DNA of 64,000 nt from Candidatus Polarisedimenticolaceae bacterium. Lineage in GTDB: Bacteria > Pseudomonadota > Gammaproteobacteria > Chromatiales > Chromatiaceae. How positions within the stretch are numbered: the stretch's first letter is position 1; every line of letters begins with the position of its first letter. The position numbers and the translations under genes were made by a program. Positions 8,489-18,211 of the stretch are shown piece after piece. The stretch covers positions 33,140 to 97,139 of the forward strand of contig JAKISI010000004.1 in the NCBI GenBank assembly GCA_021648685.1, read 5' to 3'. The notes under the pieces were generated by a model. It had not been told where the DNA came from. It did not search any database and saw nothing but the letters and a program-made list of their open reading frames with translations.

Positions 8489-9013
8489 ATGCCTGATTTC
8501 GAAACGCTGGAACAGCAGTTTGATACTGCAAAAATAGACCTGAACCCTGCCGAGGCGCAAGGGCTGCTGTGTGGCCTGCTGTGCCATGCCAGAGAGGATG
8601 TCCTGGGCAGATGGCTCGATGAGCTGCTGCCAGCAGCAGCACTGAGCAGCGTCCAAACGGCGCTGGATGAGCTCTACTCCAAAACCTGCGAGGCTCTGAA
8701 TGATCAGAATTTCGGCTTTGAACCGATGCTGCCCAATGATAGATGCTCCATCTCTGGGCGCAGTCAGGCGCTGAGCCTCTGGTGCCAAAGCTTTCTCTAT
8801 GGGCTTGGACTTGCCACCAAAAATGTGGAGAAAGGGGTCTCCAGCCTTGGGCGGGAGGCGCTGATAGACCTGACCGAGATCACCCGCATGGACACGGAGC
8901 TGATGGAGGAGAGCGATGAAAACGAGGCAGCACTCCTTGAGCTGGTAGAGTTTCTGCGAATAGCCGTGATCACGATTTACGAAGAGCTGGCCGCACAGCG
9001 AGAAGCCCACTGA
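8489..9013 (+). CDS. ygfB: UPF0149 / YgfB-family protein
   Basis: A 174-residue, acidic helical protein of the YgfB/YecA family (LNPAEAQGLLCGLLCH near residue 20, SLWCQSFLYGLGLA near residue 93). I start it at ATG 8489 because homologues begin just before the PAEAxGLL motif; the frame is open further up to an ATG at 8417. No strong ribosome site is seen before either. The stop overlaps the pepP ATG. YgfB has been linked to antibiotic-response regulation in Pseudomonas; the role here is unknown. Confidence 0.85.
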   Translation: MPDFETLEQQFDTAKIDLNPAEAQGLLCGLLCHAREDVLGRWLDELLPAAALSSVQTALDELYSKTCEALNDQNFGFEPMLPNDRCSISGRSQALSLWCQSFLYGLGLATKNVEKGVSSLGREALIDLTEITRMDTELMEESDENEAALLELVEFLRIAVITIYEELAAQREAH

Positions 9014-10329
9014 TGACAGCAGCCGAATTCAAGCGCCGCCGTCGGCAGCTGATGCGCATGATGGGGCCGAACAGCATTGCCATCCTGCCATCGGCTCCGG
9101 TGGCGGTGCGCAACCGCGATGTAGACTACCACTACCGCTCAGACAGCGACTTCTACTACCTCACCGGCTTCCCCGAACCCGAGGCGGTTGCGGTACTGAT
9201 CCCTGGCCGCAAACAGGCCGAGTATATCCTCTTCTGCCGAGAACGTGATAAAAAGCGGGAGATGTGGGACGGTACACGGGCCGGTCAGGAGGGTGCCTGC
9301 GAACAATACGGGGCAGATGACTCCTTCCCCATCGGCGACCTGAACGAGATCCTGCCGCGCATGCTGGAGCAGTGCGAGCGGGTCTTCTACGCCATGGGCT
9401 GCAACCCGGAGCTGGACAAACAGCTGGGGAAGTGGGTCAACAAACTGCGCAATGCCTCGCGCTCCGGCCTGCACGGGCCGCTGGAATTTGTGGCGGTAGA
9501 CCACTATCTGCACGATATGCGGCTCTACAAAAGCCGCTCCGAGATCAAGGCGATACGCACCGCTGCCCAAATCTCGGCCAAGGCGCACCAACGGGCAATG
9601 CGCCTCTGCACACCCGGCATGATGGAGTACCAGTTGGAGGCCGAGATCATCCATGAGTGCGCACGTCTGGGGGCGCGGTTCCAGGCCTACCCGGCGATTG
9701 TGGGTGGTGGCAGCAATGGCTGCATCCTGCACTATATCGACAACCGGGATGCGTTGCAGGATGGTGACCTGGTACTGATCGATGCCGGTTGTGAATATGA
9801 TTACTATGCCGCCGATATTACCCGCACCTTCCCGGTAAATGGCCGCTTCAGTGAACCCCAGCGTGAGCTGTATGAGCTGGTGCTGGCCGCGCAGCAGGCG
9901 GCCATCGCCAAGGTCAAACCCGGCAACCACTGGGACGACCCGCACCAGGCAGCGGTAAAAGTAGTCACCAAAGGGCTGGTGGAGCTGGGCATCCTGAAGG
10001 GTTCTGTACCCAGACTGATCAAGGATAAGGCCTATGGCAAATACTATGTACACAGCACCGGCCACTGGCTGGGCATGGATGTGCATGATGTGGGTGACTA
10101 CAAGATCGATGGCCAGTGGCGGCAGCTGGAACCCGGCATGACACTGACCGTAGAGCCGGGCATCTACATCCCCAAAGGGATGCGCGGCGTGGCAGCCCGG
10201 TGGCGCAATATCGGCATCCGCATCGAAGATGATCTGCTGGTGACCAAGGATGCGCCTGACCTGCTGACCAAAGAGGCGCCCAAAATGGTTGAGGAGATTG
10301 AATCACTGATGGGAAGATCGGCCGCATGA
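9013..10329 (+). CDS. pepP: Xaa-Pro aminopeptidase
   Basis: Cytoplasmic metallo-aminopeptidase releasing N-terminal residues before proline. The 438-residue protein has the N-terminal creatinase-like domain (YYLTGFPEPEAV near residue 50) and the pita-bread catalytic domain with dimetal ligands in order: Asp in LIDAGCEYDYYAADITRTFP (two Asp), His in HSTGHWLGMDVHDVG, Glu in TVEPGIY and Glu in IRIEDDLLV. ygfB-pepP order is conserved. Here gcvT overlaps its stop directly; the ubiH and ubiI genes that follow pepP in Escherichia coli are absent from this spot. Confidence 0.95.
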   Translation: MTAAEFKRRRRQLMRMMGPNSIAILPSAPVAVRNRDVDYHYRSDSDFYYLTGFPEPEAVAVLIPGRKQAEYILFCRERDKKREMWDGTRAGQEGACEQYGADDSFPIGDLNEILPRMLEQCERVFYAMGCNPELDKQLGKWVNKLRNASRSGLHGPLEFVAVDHYLHDMRLYKSRSEIKAIRTAAQISAKAHQRAMRLCTPGMMEYQLEAEIIHECARLGARFQAYPAIVGGGSNGCILHYIDNRDALQDGDLVLIDAGCEYDYYAADITRTFPVNGRFSEPQRELYELVLAAQQAAIAKVKPGNHWDDPHQAAVKVVTKGLVELGILKGSVPRLIKDKAYGKYYVHSTGHWLGMDVHDVGDYKIDGQWRQLEPGMTLTVEPGIYIPKGMRGVAARWRNIGIRIEDDLLVTKDAPDLLTKEAPKMVEEIESLMGRSAA

Positions 10330-11417
10330 ACAGGAAAACGGCATTGAACGCGCTGCACCGGGCGCACGGCGGCCGCATGGTTCCCTTTGCCGACTGGGAT
10401 ATGCCGCTGCACTACGGTTCACAGATGGAGGAGCACCACGCCGTGCGCCGCTATGCCGGCATGTTTGATGTCTCTCACATGCTGGTGATCGACCTTGCCG
10501 GTGAACAGAGCCGTCCCTTTCTGCAACGGCTGCTGGCCAATGATGTGGTGCGCCTGCAGACGGCAGGCAAGGCACTCTACAGCTGCATGCTCAATGAGCA
10601 GGGTGGCGTGATCGACGACCTGATCGTCTATTATCTACAGGACAAGAGCTTCCGCATAGTGGTCAACGCCGGTTGTGCCGACAAGGATCTGGCCTGGATC
10701 AAAGAGCAGGCCACCCCCTTTGCCGTAGCGGTAACGCCGCGGCCTGACCTGGCCCTGATCGCAGTACAGGGGCCGCAGGCCAGAGAGAAGACACTGCCGC
10801 TGCTGCCGACTACACTGGCAGAGAGGGCCGCCCCACTGCCGGTATTCCACGCCACAGTGCAGGATCAGTGGTGCATGGCACGCACCGGCTACACTGGCGA
10901 GGATGGCTTTGAGATCATGCTGCCTGCAACAGAGGCTCCGGCCCTGTGGCAGGCGCTGGCCGAGGCGGGTGTCACACCCTGCGGCCTCGGCGCAAGGGAT
11001 ACCCTGCGGCTGGAGGCCGGCATGAACCTCTACGGCTCCGATATGGATGAGCAGTGCTCACCGCTGGAGTCAGGGCTCGGCTGGACAGTGGCATGGGAAC
11101 CCTCTGCACGCAACTTTATTGGCCGCAAGGCACTTGAAACAAAGCGCAACGCCATCGACAATAAGCGCCTTATCGGGCTGCTGCTGGAGGGACGCGGGGT
11201 ACTGCGCAACCATCAAAAGCTCTTCTCCGATGGCATCGAGGTGGGCGAGGTAACCTCCGGTGGTTTTGCGCCCACCCTGCAACGCTCGATTGCATTGGCG
11301 CGGGTGCAGCCGAATATCGGTGAAGCGTGCAGCGTAGAGATCCGGGGCAGGCAGGTGCCCGCAAAGGTGGTACGGCCGCCATTCGTACGAAAAGGCAAGA
11401 TATGTATAGCGACATAG
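10326..11417 (+). CDS. gcvT: Aminomethyltransferase, glycine cleavage T-protein
   Basis: Transfers the aminomethyl carbon from lipoylated H-protein to tetrahydrofolate, releasing ammonia. The 363-residue protein has the N-terminal [14 protein letters not shown] and MFDVSHM segments, [10 protein letters not shown] near residue 185 and [19 protein letters not shown] near residue 222, including the conserved Asp of the RDTLR motif. The ATG overlaps the pepP stop (ATGA). First gene of the gcvT-gcvH-gcvPA-gcvPB set. Confidence 0.96.
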   Translation: MNRKTALNALHRAHGGRMVPFADWDMPLHYGSQMEEHHAVRRYAGMFDVSHMLVIDLAGEQSRPFLQRLLANDVVRLQTAGKALYSCMLNEQGGVIDDLIVYYLQDKSFRIVVNAGCADKDLAWIKEQATPFAVAVTPRPDLALIAVQGPQAREKTLPLLPTTLAERAAPLPVFHATVQDQWCMARTGYTGEDGFEIMLPATEAPALWQALAEAGVTPCGLGARDTLRLEAGMNLYGSDMDEQCSPLESGLGWTVAWEPSARNFIGRKALETKRNAIDNKRLIGLLLEGRGVLRNHQKLFSDGIEVGEVTSGGFAPTLQRSIALARVQPNIGEACSVEIRGRQVPAKVVRPPFVRKGKICIAT

Positions 11418-11430
11418 AGGGGGAGATCTC

Positions 11431-11817
11431 ATGAGTGACATTCCAAACGAACTAAGATATTGCAGAACCCACGAGTGGGTCAGCAGTGCAGAGGATGGTG
11501 TGGTGACCGTCGGCATCACGGATCATGCCCAGGATCAGCTGGGAGATCTGGTCTTCGTCGAGCTGCCAGAGATTGGCGACCCGTTTGAGGCGGAGGCCGA
11601 GTGTGCCGTTATTGAATCCGTCAAGGCCGCATCGGATATCTACTGTCCGGTAGCGGGTGAAATAACCGAGGTCAACGAGGCGTTGATGGACTCCCCTGAG
11701 CTGGTCAATGACGACCCCTACGGCGATGGCTGGCTATTCAGGATAGCCATAACCGATGAAGCGGATCTGGATAGTCTGCTGGACGCAGACGGCTACCAGG
11801 AAGTCCTGGACGCCTGA
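11431..11817 (+). CDS. gcvH: Glycine cleavage H-protein
   Basis: Lipoyl carrier that shuttles the aminomethyl group between P-, T- and L-proteins. A 128-residue protein with the lipoylation site [17 protein letters not shown], the modified Lys being near residue 63. A strong GGGGGAGA ribosome site lies before the ATG. Spacing to gcvT is 13 bases. Confidence 0.97.
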   Translation: MSDIPNELRYCRTHEWVSSAEDGVVTVGITDHAQDQLGDLVFVELPEIGDPFEAEAECAVIESVKAASDIYCPVAGEITEVNEALMDSPELVNDDPYGDGWLFRIAITDEADLDSLLDADGYQEVLDA

Positions 11818-11841
11818 CCCCCCAAAAAAAGCAGATATTTT

Positions 11842-13203
11842 ATGCCCTTCATACCCCACACCGAAGAGGATCTGCGCGAGATGCTGGCCGCCATTGGCGT
11901 ACCGGATATCGAAGCGCTCTTCGATGAGATACCGGCAACACTGCGCTGTGGCAAGCTGATACGGCTGCCGCAGGCGATCTCCGAGATGGAGGTGACCGGG
12001 CTGATGTCCGCCCGCGCCCGCCAGGATGGCGCGCCAGTCTGCTTTGTTGGCGCGGGCGCTTACGACCACCACATCCCGGCGGCCGTCTGGCAGCTGGCCA
12101 GCCGGGGTGAGTTCTACACCGCCTACACCCCCTACCAGGCCGAGGCCAGCCAGGGCACCCTGCAGGTGCTGTACGAGTTCCAGAGCATGATGGCGGCACT
12201 GACCGGCATGGAGGTCTCCAATGCCTCGCTCTATGATGGTGCCACAGCGCTGGCAGAGGCGGTACTGATGGCGGTGCGCGCCAACCGCAAATCCAGATCC
12301 CGCCGGATACTGGTACCGCGTACACTGCACCCGGCCTACCGCCGCGTGGTGCAGGCGATGGTTGGTAAACAGAATATCGAGCTGGTGGAGCTGCCGTTCG
12401 ACCCGGCAGGCGGCCACACCGACCCGGCGGCACTGGCCGCCTTCGAGGGTCAGGATATTACGGCACTGGTCATCCCACAGCCCAACTACTTTGGTGTACT
12501 GGAAGAGGTCGACCTCCTCACCGACTGGGCACACGCCAACAAGACGCTGGCGATTGCCGTGGTCAACCCGGTAGCGCTGGCGCTGCTCCATCCACCCGGC
12601 AGCTGGGGTGAAGAGGGGGCAGATATCAGCTGTGGTGAGGGGCAGCCGCTGGGCGCGCCGCTCTCCTCCGGCGGGCCATATCTTGGCTTTATCTGTTGCC
12701 GACAAAAGCTGGTGCGGCAGATGCCAGGGCGGATTGTGGGCCGCACCCGTGACCTCGATGGCAAGATCGGCTACACCCTGACGCTACAGGCGCGGGAGCA
12801 GCACATCCGCCGCTCCAAGGCGACCTCCAACATCTGCACCAACCAGGGGTTGATGGCCACAGCGGCAACCATCCACCTGGCACTGCTGGGCAGCGAAGGG
12901 CTGGAGCGGGTCGCAGCCGCCTGCCATGCCAATGCCCGCAGCCTGGTGCAGAAGCTGACCGCGCTCGAAGGGGTGGAGCCGCTCTTCAACCGTCCGACCT
13001 TCCACGAACAGGTATTGTGCCTGCCGGTTCCGGCCGATGACGTGTTGCGCCAGCTCTCTGCGCAAGATCTTCTGGGCGGCCTGAATCTGAGCCGTGACTA
13101 CCCTGAACTGGGCAATGCCATCCTGGTCTGCGCCACCGAGAAACGAACCGAACTAGAGATGGACGATTTCCAGCGCAAACTGCGGGCCATTCTGACATGC
13201 TGA
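11842..13203 (+). CDS. gcvPA: Glycine dehydrogenase (decarboxylating) subunit 1
   Basis: The 453-residue alpha subunit of the two-subunit P-protein: [15 protein letters not shown] at the N-terminus, [10 protein letters not shown] near residue 73 and [13 protein letters not shown] near residue 89. It lacks the PLP lysine, which is in gcvPB. The split P-protein differs from the single-chain GcvP of enterobacteria. The gene overlaps gcvPB by 7 bases. Confidence 0.96.
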   Translation: MPFIPHTEEDLREMLAAIGVPDIEALFDEIPATLRCGKLIRLPQAISEMEVTGLMSARARQDGAPVCFVGAGAYDHHIPAAVWQLASRGEFYTAYTPYQAEASQGTLQVLYEFQSMMAALTGMEVSNASLYDGATALAEAVLMAVRANRKSRSRRILVPRTLHPAYRRVVQAMVGKQNIELVELPFDPAGGHTDPAALAAFEGQDITALVIPQPNYFGVLEEVDLLTDWAHANKTLAIAVVNPVALALLHPPGSWGEEGADISCGEGQPLGAPLSSGGPYLGFICCRQKLVRQMPGRIVGRTRDLDGKIGYTLTLQAREQHIRRSKATSNICTNQGLMATAATIHLALLGSEGLERVAAACHANARSLVQKLTALEGVEPLFNRPTFHEQVLCLPVPADDVLRQLSAQDLLGGLNLSRDYPELGNAILVCATEKRTELEMDDFQRKLRAILTC

Positions 13204-14651
13204 TCTACCAACACTCCCGCAGCGGACGGCGCGCCACCGCCCAGGCTCCGCTGCAAACAGCTGACCTCTCCGCCATCCCAAAGCGCTTTCGTCGCCAGCA
13301 GCGTGCGGAGCTGCCCGAGGTCTCGGAGATGCAGGCAGTACGCCACTACACCCGGCTGTCACAGCAGAACTTCTCTATCGACACCCAGTTCTATCCGCTG
13401 GGCTCCTGCACTATGAAATACAACCCCAGAGGGTGCAACAGCCTGGCCATGCTGCCCGAGTTCCTGGCGCGTCACCCGGAGGCTCCGGCGGATCACAGCC
13501 AGGGCTTTATGGCCTGTCTCTATGAACTGCAGGAGATACTGAAAGAGGTGACCGGCATGCAGGCGGTCTCTCTCAGCCCGGCCGCAGGTGCCCAGGGGGA
13601 GTTTGCCGGGGTGGCGATGATTCGCGCCTATCACGATGCGCGTGGCGACAAGGCGCGTAGCGAGATTCTGGTGCCAGATGCCGCCCACGGCACCAATCCG
13701 GCCTCGGCGGTGATGTGCGGCTACAGGGTGCGGGAGACTCCCAGTGGTGCCGATGGCGATGTCGACATCGAGGCGCTACGCAGACTGGTCGGCCCACAGA
13801 CGGCTGGCATCATGCTCACCAACCCCTCGACCCTGGGGGTGTTTGACCGCAACATCGAGGCAATCGCCACGCTGATGCATGAGGCGGGCGGGCTGCTCTA
13901 CTACGATGGCGCCAATCTCAATGCCATCCTGGGCAAGGTGCGGCCAGGGGATATGGGCTTCGATGTGATCCATGTCAATCTGCACAAAACCTTCGCCACC
14001 CCGCACGGCGGTGGTGGGCCGGGTGCCGGGCCGGTCGGCGTCAGTGAGCGTCTGCAACCCTATCTGCCGGTGCCGATGGTGGCACGCGAGGGTGAACATT
14101 ATCACTGGCTGACAGAGGAGAGCTGCCCCGAGAGCATTGGCCGCCTCTCCACCTTTGCCGGCAATGCAGGGGTGCTGCTGCGAGCCTACATCTATGCCCG
14201 GATGCTGGGCGGTGAAGGGATGGAGCGGGTGGCCGAGTATGCCACGCTGAATGCCAACTACATGCTGAAACGGCTCACCGATGCCGGTTTTGATGCTGCC
14301 TACCCCGAACGGCGCGCCACCCATGAGTTTATTCTCACCCTGCAGCGGCAGGCCAAAGAGCTAGGCGTGAATACCATGGATTTTGCCAAACGGCTGCTCG
14401 ATTACGGCTTCCACGCCCCCACCACCTATTTTCCATTGCAGGTACCGGAGTGCCTGTTGATCGAGCCGACCGAGACCGAGAGCCGTGAAGAGCTGGATGG
14501 TTTTATTGAAGCACTTTGCCGCATCAAGCAGGAGGCTGAAGAGCACCCGGAGCAGGTGACGGGTGCCCCCTACAACCTGCCGGTAAAGCGGCTGGATGAT
14601 GTGCGTGCAGCGCGTGAGCTGGATCTGGTCTGGAGACCAGACAACAACTAA
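13197..14651 (+). CDS. gcvPB: Glycine dehydrogenase (decarboxylating) subunit 2
   Basis: The 484-residue PLP-binding beta subunit of the split P-protein, which decarboxylates glycine. The PLP lysine motif [16 protein letters not shown] lies near residue 262; upstream [20 protein letters not shown] is typical (residues about 60-80). Last gene of the gcv set; a 31-base gap with AGGAAAAAA precedes the kinase gene, so co-transcription may continue. Confidence 0.97.
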   Translation: MLIYQHSRSGRRATAQAPLQTADLSAIPKRFRRQQRAELPEVSEMQAVRHYTRLSQQNFSIDTQFYPLGSCTMKYNPRGCNSLAMLPEFLARHPEAPADHSQGFMACLYELQEILKEVTGMQAVSLSPAAGAQGEFAGVAMIRAYHDARGDKARSEILVPDAAHGTNPASAVMCGYRVRETPSGADGDVDIEALRRLVGPQTAGIMLTNPSTLGVFDRNIEAIATLMHEAGGLLYYDGANLNAILGKVRPGDMGFDVIHVNLHKTFATPHGGGGPGAGPVGVSERLQPYLPVPMVAREGEHYHWLTEESCPESIGRLSTFAGNAGVLLRAYIYARMLGGEGMERVAEYATLNANYMLKRLTDAGFDAAYPERRATHEFILTLQRQAKELGVNTMDFAKRLLDYGFHAPTTYFPLQVPECLLIEPTETESREELDGFIEALCRIKQEAEEHPEQVTGAPYNLPVKRLDDVRAARELDLVWRPDNN

Positions 14652-14682
14652 CTACATATCTCTCACTATTTAGGAAAAAACA

Positions 14683-15615
14683 ATGTCAGCACTGATCTGC
14701 GGCTCCTTCGCCTTTGACACCATCATGGTGTTCCACGACAAGTTCAAAAACCACATCCTGCCCGAGCAGGTGCATATCCTGAATGTCTCCTTTCTGGTGC
14801 CTGATCTACGGCGGGAATTCGGCGGCTGTGCCGGTAACATCGCCTATAATCTTGGGCTGCTGGGCGGCGATGGCAAGGCGATGGGCACGGTGGGCACCGA
14901 TTTTGCCCCCTATGCCGACTGGATGCGGTCGCAGGGGATGAGCCTGGATTTTATCCGGGTGATCGAGAACAGCTATACGGCGCAGGCTTACATCACCACC
15001 GATCAGGATGACAACCAGATCACCGCCTTTCACCCCGGTGCAATGAATTTTGCCCATGAGAACAAGGTGTCGGATGTTAAGGGATGCAGCATCGGCCTGG
15101 TCTCCCCGGATGGCCGTCAGGGGATGATCGAACATGCCGAACAGTTTGCCGAGGCAGGCATCCCCTTTATTTTTGACCCCGGCCAGGGGATGCCGATGTT
15201 CGACGGCAATGACCTGATGCGCTTTGCCGGGCAGGCCGACTGGCTCGCCTTCAACGACTACGAGTGGCAGCTGATGCAGGATCGCACCGGCAAGAGCGCA
15301 GAGGCGCTGGCACAGCAGGTGCAAGCCGTCATCGTCACCCGTGGCGGCAAAGGCTCCACCATCTATACCAAAGAGAAGAGCCATGAGATCCCCCCTGCAC
15401 CAATCAGCGCCGTGGAAGATCCAACCGGCTGTGGTGACGCCTATCGCGCCGGGCTGCTCTATGGGCTGATGAACGATATGGATTGGGAGACCACCGGCCG
15501 TGTCGCCGGGCTGATGGGGGCGATCAAGATCGAACAGGCCGGCACCCAGAATCACCGTTTTACAATGGATCAGTTCAGGGCGCGTTTCCAATCCGCCTAT
15601 GATCGCACTTTTTAG
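14683..15615 (+). CDS. PfkB-family sugar/nucleoside kinase (adenosine-kinase-like)
   Basis: A ribokinase-superfamily protein of 310 residues. The N-terminal GG motif region is REFGGCAGNIAYNLGLLGG near residue 45 and the C-terminal anion-hole/catalytic motif is DPTGCGDAYRAG near residue 247, where Asp253 would be the base. The N-terminus resembles bacterial adenosine kinases of this superfamily. Substrate cannot be fixed from sequence. It sits between gcvPB and moaB on the same strand. Confidence 0.82.
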   Translation: MSALICGSFAFDTIMVFHDKFKNHILPEQVHILNVSFLVPDLRREFGGCAGNIAYNLGLLGGDGKAMGTVGTDFAPYADWMRSQGMSLDFIRVIENSYTAQAYITTDQDDNQITAFHPGAMNFAHENKVSDVKGCSIGLVSPDGRQGMIEHAEQFAEAGIPFIFDPGQGMPMFDGNDLMRFAGQADWLAFNDYEWQLMQDRTGKSAEALAQQVQAVIVTRGGKGSTIYTKEKSHEIPPAPISAVEDPTGCGDAYRAGLLYGLMNDMDWETTGRVAGLMGAIKIEQAGTQNHRFTMDQFRARFQSAYDRTF

Positions 15616-15624
15616 GGCAGAGCC

Positions 15625-16143
15625 ATGAGTGGACACGTTAGTGACGCGGGGTTCGTAGCGCTGAATATTGCAGTATTGACCATCTCGGACAGCCGCACCG
15701 AAGAGACCGACCAGTCCGGCCTCATCCTCAAAGAGCGCGCTGTGGAGGCCGGGCATGCGGTGGTGGAGAAGCTCATCGTAAAGGATGACATCTATCAGAT
15801 GCGCGCCGCCTTTTCACGCTGGATTGCCGATCCGGCAGTGCATGTCATCATCAGCACCGGCGGCACCGGCATCAGCGGGCGTGACAGCACGCCAGAGGCC
15901 ATAGCGCCGCTGCTGGAGAAGTCGATAGAGGGGTTTGGCGAGCTGTTTCGCAGCATCTCGCTGGAGGAGATCGGCCCCTCGGCCATCCAGTCACGGGCAA
16001 TTGCCGGTTTGACCAACCAGACGCTCATCTTCTGCCTGCCCGGCTCGAGCGGAGCCTGTAAAACAGGCTGGGACAAGATCCTCAAGAGCCAGCTGGATCA
16101 CCGCACCCGCCCCTGTAATTTTGCACAGATGTTCCGGGCATGA
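15625..16143 (+). CDS. moaB: Molybdenum cofactor biosynthesis protein MoaB
   Basis: A MogA/MoaB-fold protein of 172 residues that binds or adenylates molybdopterin. Motifs are [14 protein letters not shown] near residue 20, [16 protein letters not shown] near residue 76 and [16 protein letters not shown] near residue 135. No other moa genes are nearby. Start ATG 15625 lies 9 bases after the kinase stop. Confidence 0.92.
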   Translation: MSGHVSDAGFVALNIAVLTISDSRTEETDQSGLILKERAVEAGHAVVEKLIVKDDIYQMRAAFSRWIADPAVHVIISTGGTGISGRDSTPEAIAPLLEKSIEGFGELFRSISLEEIGPSAIQSRAIAGLTNQTLIFCLPGSSGACKTGWDKILKSQLDHRTRPCNFAQMFRA

Positions 16144-16198
16144 GAGGTTGCTCATCTCCCCGCCCGGTGCTCGCCGTCACCCTGTGCTGATGTAAAAA

Positions 16199-17455
16199 AT
16201 GTCCCACAACCGCATAAAACCCAGCCAGCTTTGTGTCGGTCTCTATATCCAGCTGGATCTGTCGTGGATGCAGCACTCCTTCATCTCGAACAGCTTTAAG
16301 ATCAAGAGTGAAAAACAGCTGGCGGAGCTGAAAAAACTGAACCTCTCCAGCATCCAGTATGACCCTGCCCGCAGTGATACAGCGCCGCTGCCCCTGGTCG
16401 AGCAGGCTGCTGAGGTTGCTGCCCCTGAAGCCAAAGCAGAGGCTGAGCAGGAAGCGGCTCAAGAGAAGGATAAGCAGAAGCGCATCAAGAAGGTGAAAGA
16501 GCGCGCCGTCACACTCAACCGCTGTGAAAAGGCCTACGCAGAGACGGCCGCTTCACTGCGGGAGGTGATGCGCAATATCATGTCGCAACCCCAGGCTGCG
16601 GTTGAGGAGGCGGGAGAGATCATCTCCGGAATGGTGGAGTCGCTGATGGAGAACCAGGAGGCCACCATGCACCTGGTCAATATGAAGGGCAAGAGCGAAA
16701 GCACCTATTACCATGCCATCAATGTCACCATCCTGGCGCTGATGCTGGGTCGGCAGCTGGGGCTGGATGAGCAGCAGATGCAGGATCTGGGAACGGGTGC
16801 AATGTTTCATGACCTTGGTTACAGCGAGATCCCGGACAAGATCCTGTTGAAGCAGGAGCCACTCAATCAGGCGGAGCAGAACCTGATCCGCATGCATCCC
16901 GTCTATGGCGTGCGTCAGGCCGATCAGATTGGCGCCATCCCACCAGAAGCGGTAACGATCATCGAGCAGCATCATGAGATGAGTGATGGTAGCGGCTATC
17001 CAAAGGGGTTGGTGGAGAGCCAGATTTCAGAACTTGCCCAGATTGTTGCGCTGGTGAATGCCTATGACAATCTGTGCAACCAGAAAGATCCAAGCAAATC
17101 CTGCTCGCCTTACGAAGCGATCTCTACCCTGTTTGCCAAAGAGCGGCACAGGTTCAACAAAGAGAAGATCACGCTGTTTATCACCAGTATGGGGGTCTAC
17201 CCCCCTGGCACGGTGGTCAAGCTGTCGGATGAGACCATTGCGGTTGTGATGTCGATCAACCCAAATGCACTGCTGGCACCAAAAGTGATGCTCTATGATG
17301 CAGATATCCCAAGTACGGAGGCGCGCATGTTGAACCTGGACAACGCCGGACTCAAGATTGTTGACAGCATCCGCGTGAGCAGCCTGCCAGAGGAGATACG
17401 CAGCTATTTCAATCTGGGGGATGCGGTTAACATATTTATTGATTCTGAGCGATAA
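16199..17455 (+). CDS. HD-GYP domain protein with N-terminal DUF3391
   Basis: A probable cyclic-di-GMP phosphodiesterase of 418 residues. Residues 1-140 match DUF3391-type N-termini (SQLCVGLYIQLDLSW), with an Ala/Glu/Lys-rich stretch near 65-100. The HD-GYP domain follows: H204-D205 in FHDLGYSEIPDKIL, H258-H259 in HHEMSDGSGYP. Two usual active-site positions differ: the Lys of HDxGK is Tyr208, and the Asp of the later D-x-Y/F-D motif is Asn287. Activity is therefore uncertain. It ends tail to tail with the START-domain gene. Confidence 0.85.
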   Translation: MSHNRIKPSQLCVGLYIQLDLSWMQHSFISNSFKIKSEKQLAELKKLNLSSIQYDPARSDTAPLPLVEQAAEVAAPEAKAEAEQEAAQEKDKQKRIKKVKERAVTLNRCEKAYAETAASLREVMRNIMSQPQAAVEEAGEIISGMVESLMENQEATMHLVNMKGKSESTYYHAINVTILALMLGRQLGLDEQQMQDLGTGAMFHDLGYSEIPDKILLKQEPLNQAEQNLIRMHPVYGVRQADQIGAIPPEAVTIIEQHHEMSDGSGYPKGLVESQISELAQIVALVNAYDNLCNQKDPSKSCSPYEAISTLFAKERHRFNKEKITLFITSMGVYPPGTVVKLSDETIAVVMSINPNALLAPKVMLYDADIPSTEARMLNLDNAGLKIVDSIRVSSLPEEIRSYFNLGDAVNIFIDSER

Positions 17456-17461
17456 CCGCCG

Positions 17462-18211
17462 TTATTGCTGCTCAGAAGAGAGCACCTGCGCGCGTAGCCC
17501 TTTGAGCACCTTATAGGGCCATACCCTTTGCACGATATTGACGACCCAGCTGGGAATCCAGCCCTTTGGGTCGGCCTGAAACAGCAGCTCAACCTCGGTC
17601 TTTCCGGATGGCAGCCGGGTCAGCTTGAAGCGGCTCTCATACAGCGTGCCGCGCACAATATTTTCCTGCTCCGGCATCAGCGGGCTGGATTCAGACCTCA
17701 TACTATAGAGCAGGACATCCTTATGGTTGCTGGGGATCGCTTTGGCACGAAAAACAAAATCGCGATTAGAGGCCGGCCAGGGGGCATCGAACAGATTGTA
17801 CTCCAGCCGCTCGGTATCCGAGATAACCTGTAGCTGTCGTGACTCCCGCAGATAGGGTATCCACTTTGGGTGCTCGCGGTTGTTATCCAGCACCCGCAAT
17901 ATGGCCTCTGGCCCGGCATCGATGATGACCAGGCCCCTGGCCATGATGATAGCGTTCCCCGGAACCTCCCGGGTATAGATTATGATCCCCTCGCTATCCT
18001 TCACCGCCACCCAGTCAGCACTGCTGTGACCTGGAAGCAGCGCCAATAACAGCAGCAGCGCCAGGCTGCCCAGAGAGCTCTTCAGGGCGCGGTCAACGCC
18101 ATCTTTTGGGTAAAATTCTGCCAAGGTCTGCAATCTTCTATACAATGAATTGCTCTGTTCAGAACCAAATAAATAGAGTGACACTGTGCCCCCCTTTCTG
18201 CAAGTAGACAA
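17462..18211 (-). CDS. START-domain lipid-binding-type protein, exported
   Basis: A START/SRPBCC-fold protein of up to 249 residues. The START domain runs from WVAVKDSEGIIIYTRE to the C-terminus (YNLFDAPWPASNRDFVF, ADPKGWIPSWVVN). A hydrophobic stretch followed by PGHSSA-DW (about residues 47-66) looks like a signal peptide cleavage region. The longest start overlaps the divergent ABC gene by 26 bases, so the real start is probably downstream, at GTG 18184 or one of the TTG codons near 18140-18120. Ligand unknown. Confidence 0.75.
   Translation of the reverse strand: MSTCRKGGTVSLYLFGSEQSNSLYRRLQTLAEFYPKDGVDRALKSSLGSLALLLLLALLPGHSSADWVAVKDSEGIIIYTREVPGNAIIMARGLVIIDAGPEAILRVLDNNREHPKWIPYLRESRQLQVISDTERLEYNLFDAPWPASNRDFVFRAKAIPSNHKDVLLYSMRSESSPLMPEQENIVRGTLYESRFKLTRLPSGKTEVELLFQADPKGWIPSWVVNIVQRVWPYKVLKGLRAQVLSSEQQ

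Noticed and set aside
9139..10086. Minus-strand open frame opposite pepP
   Set aside because: Antisense shadow of a GC-rich gene; composition low in protein-like motifs.
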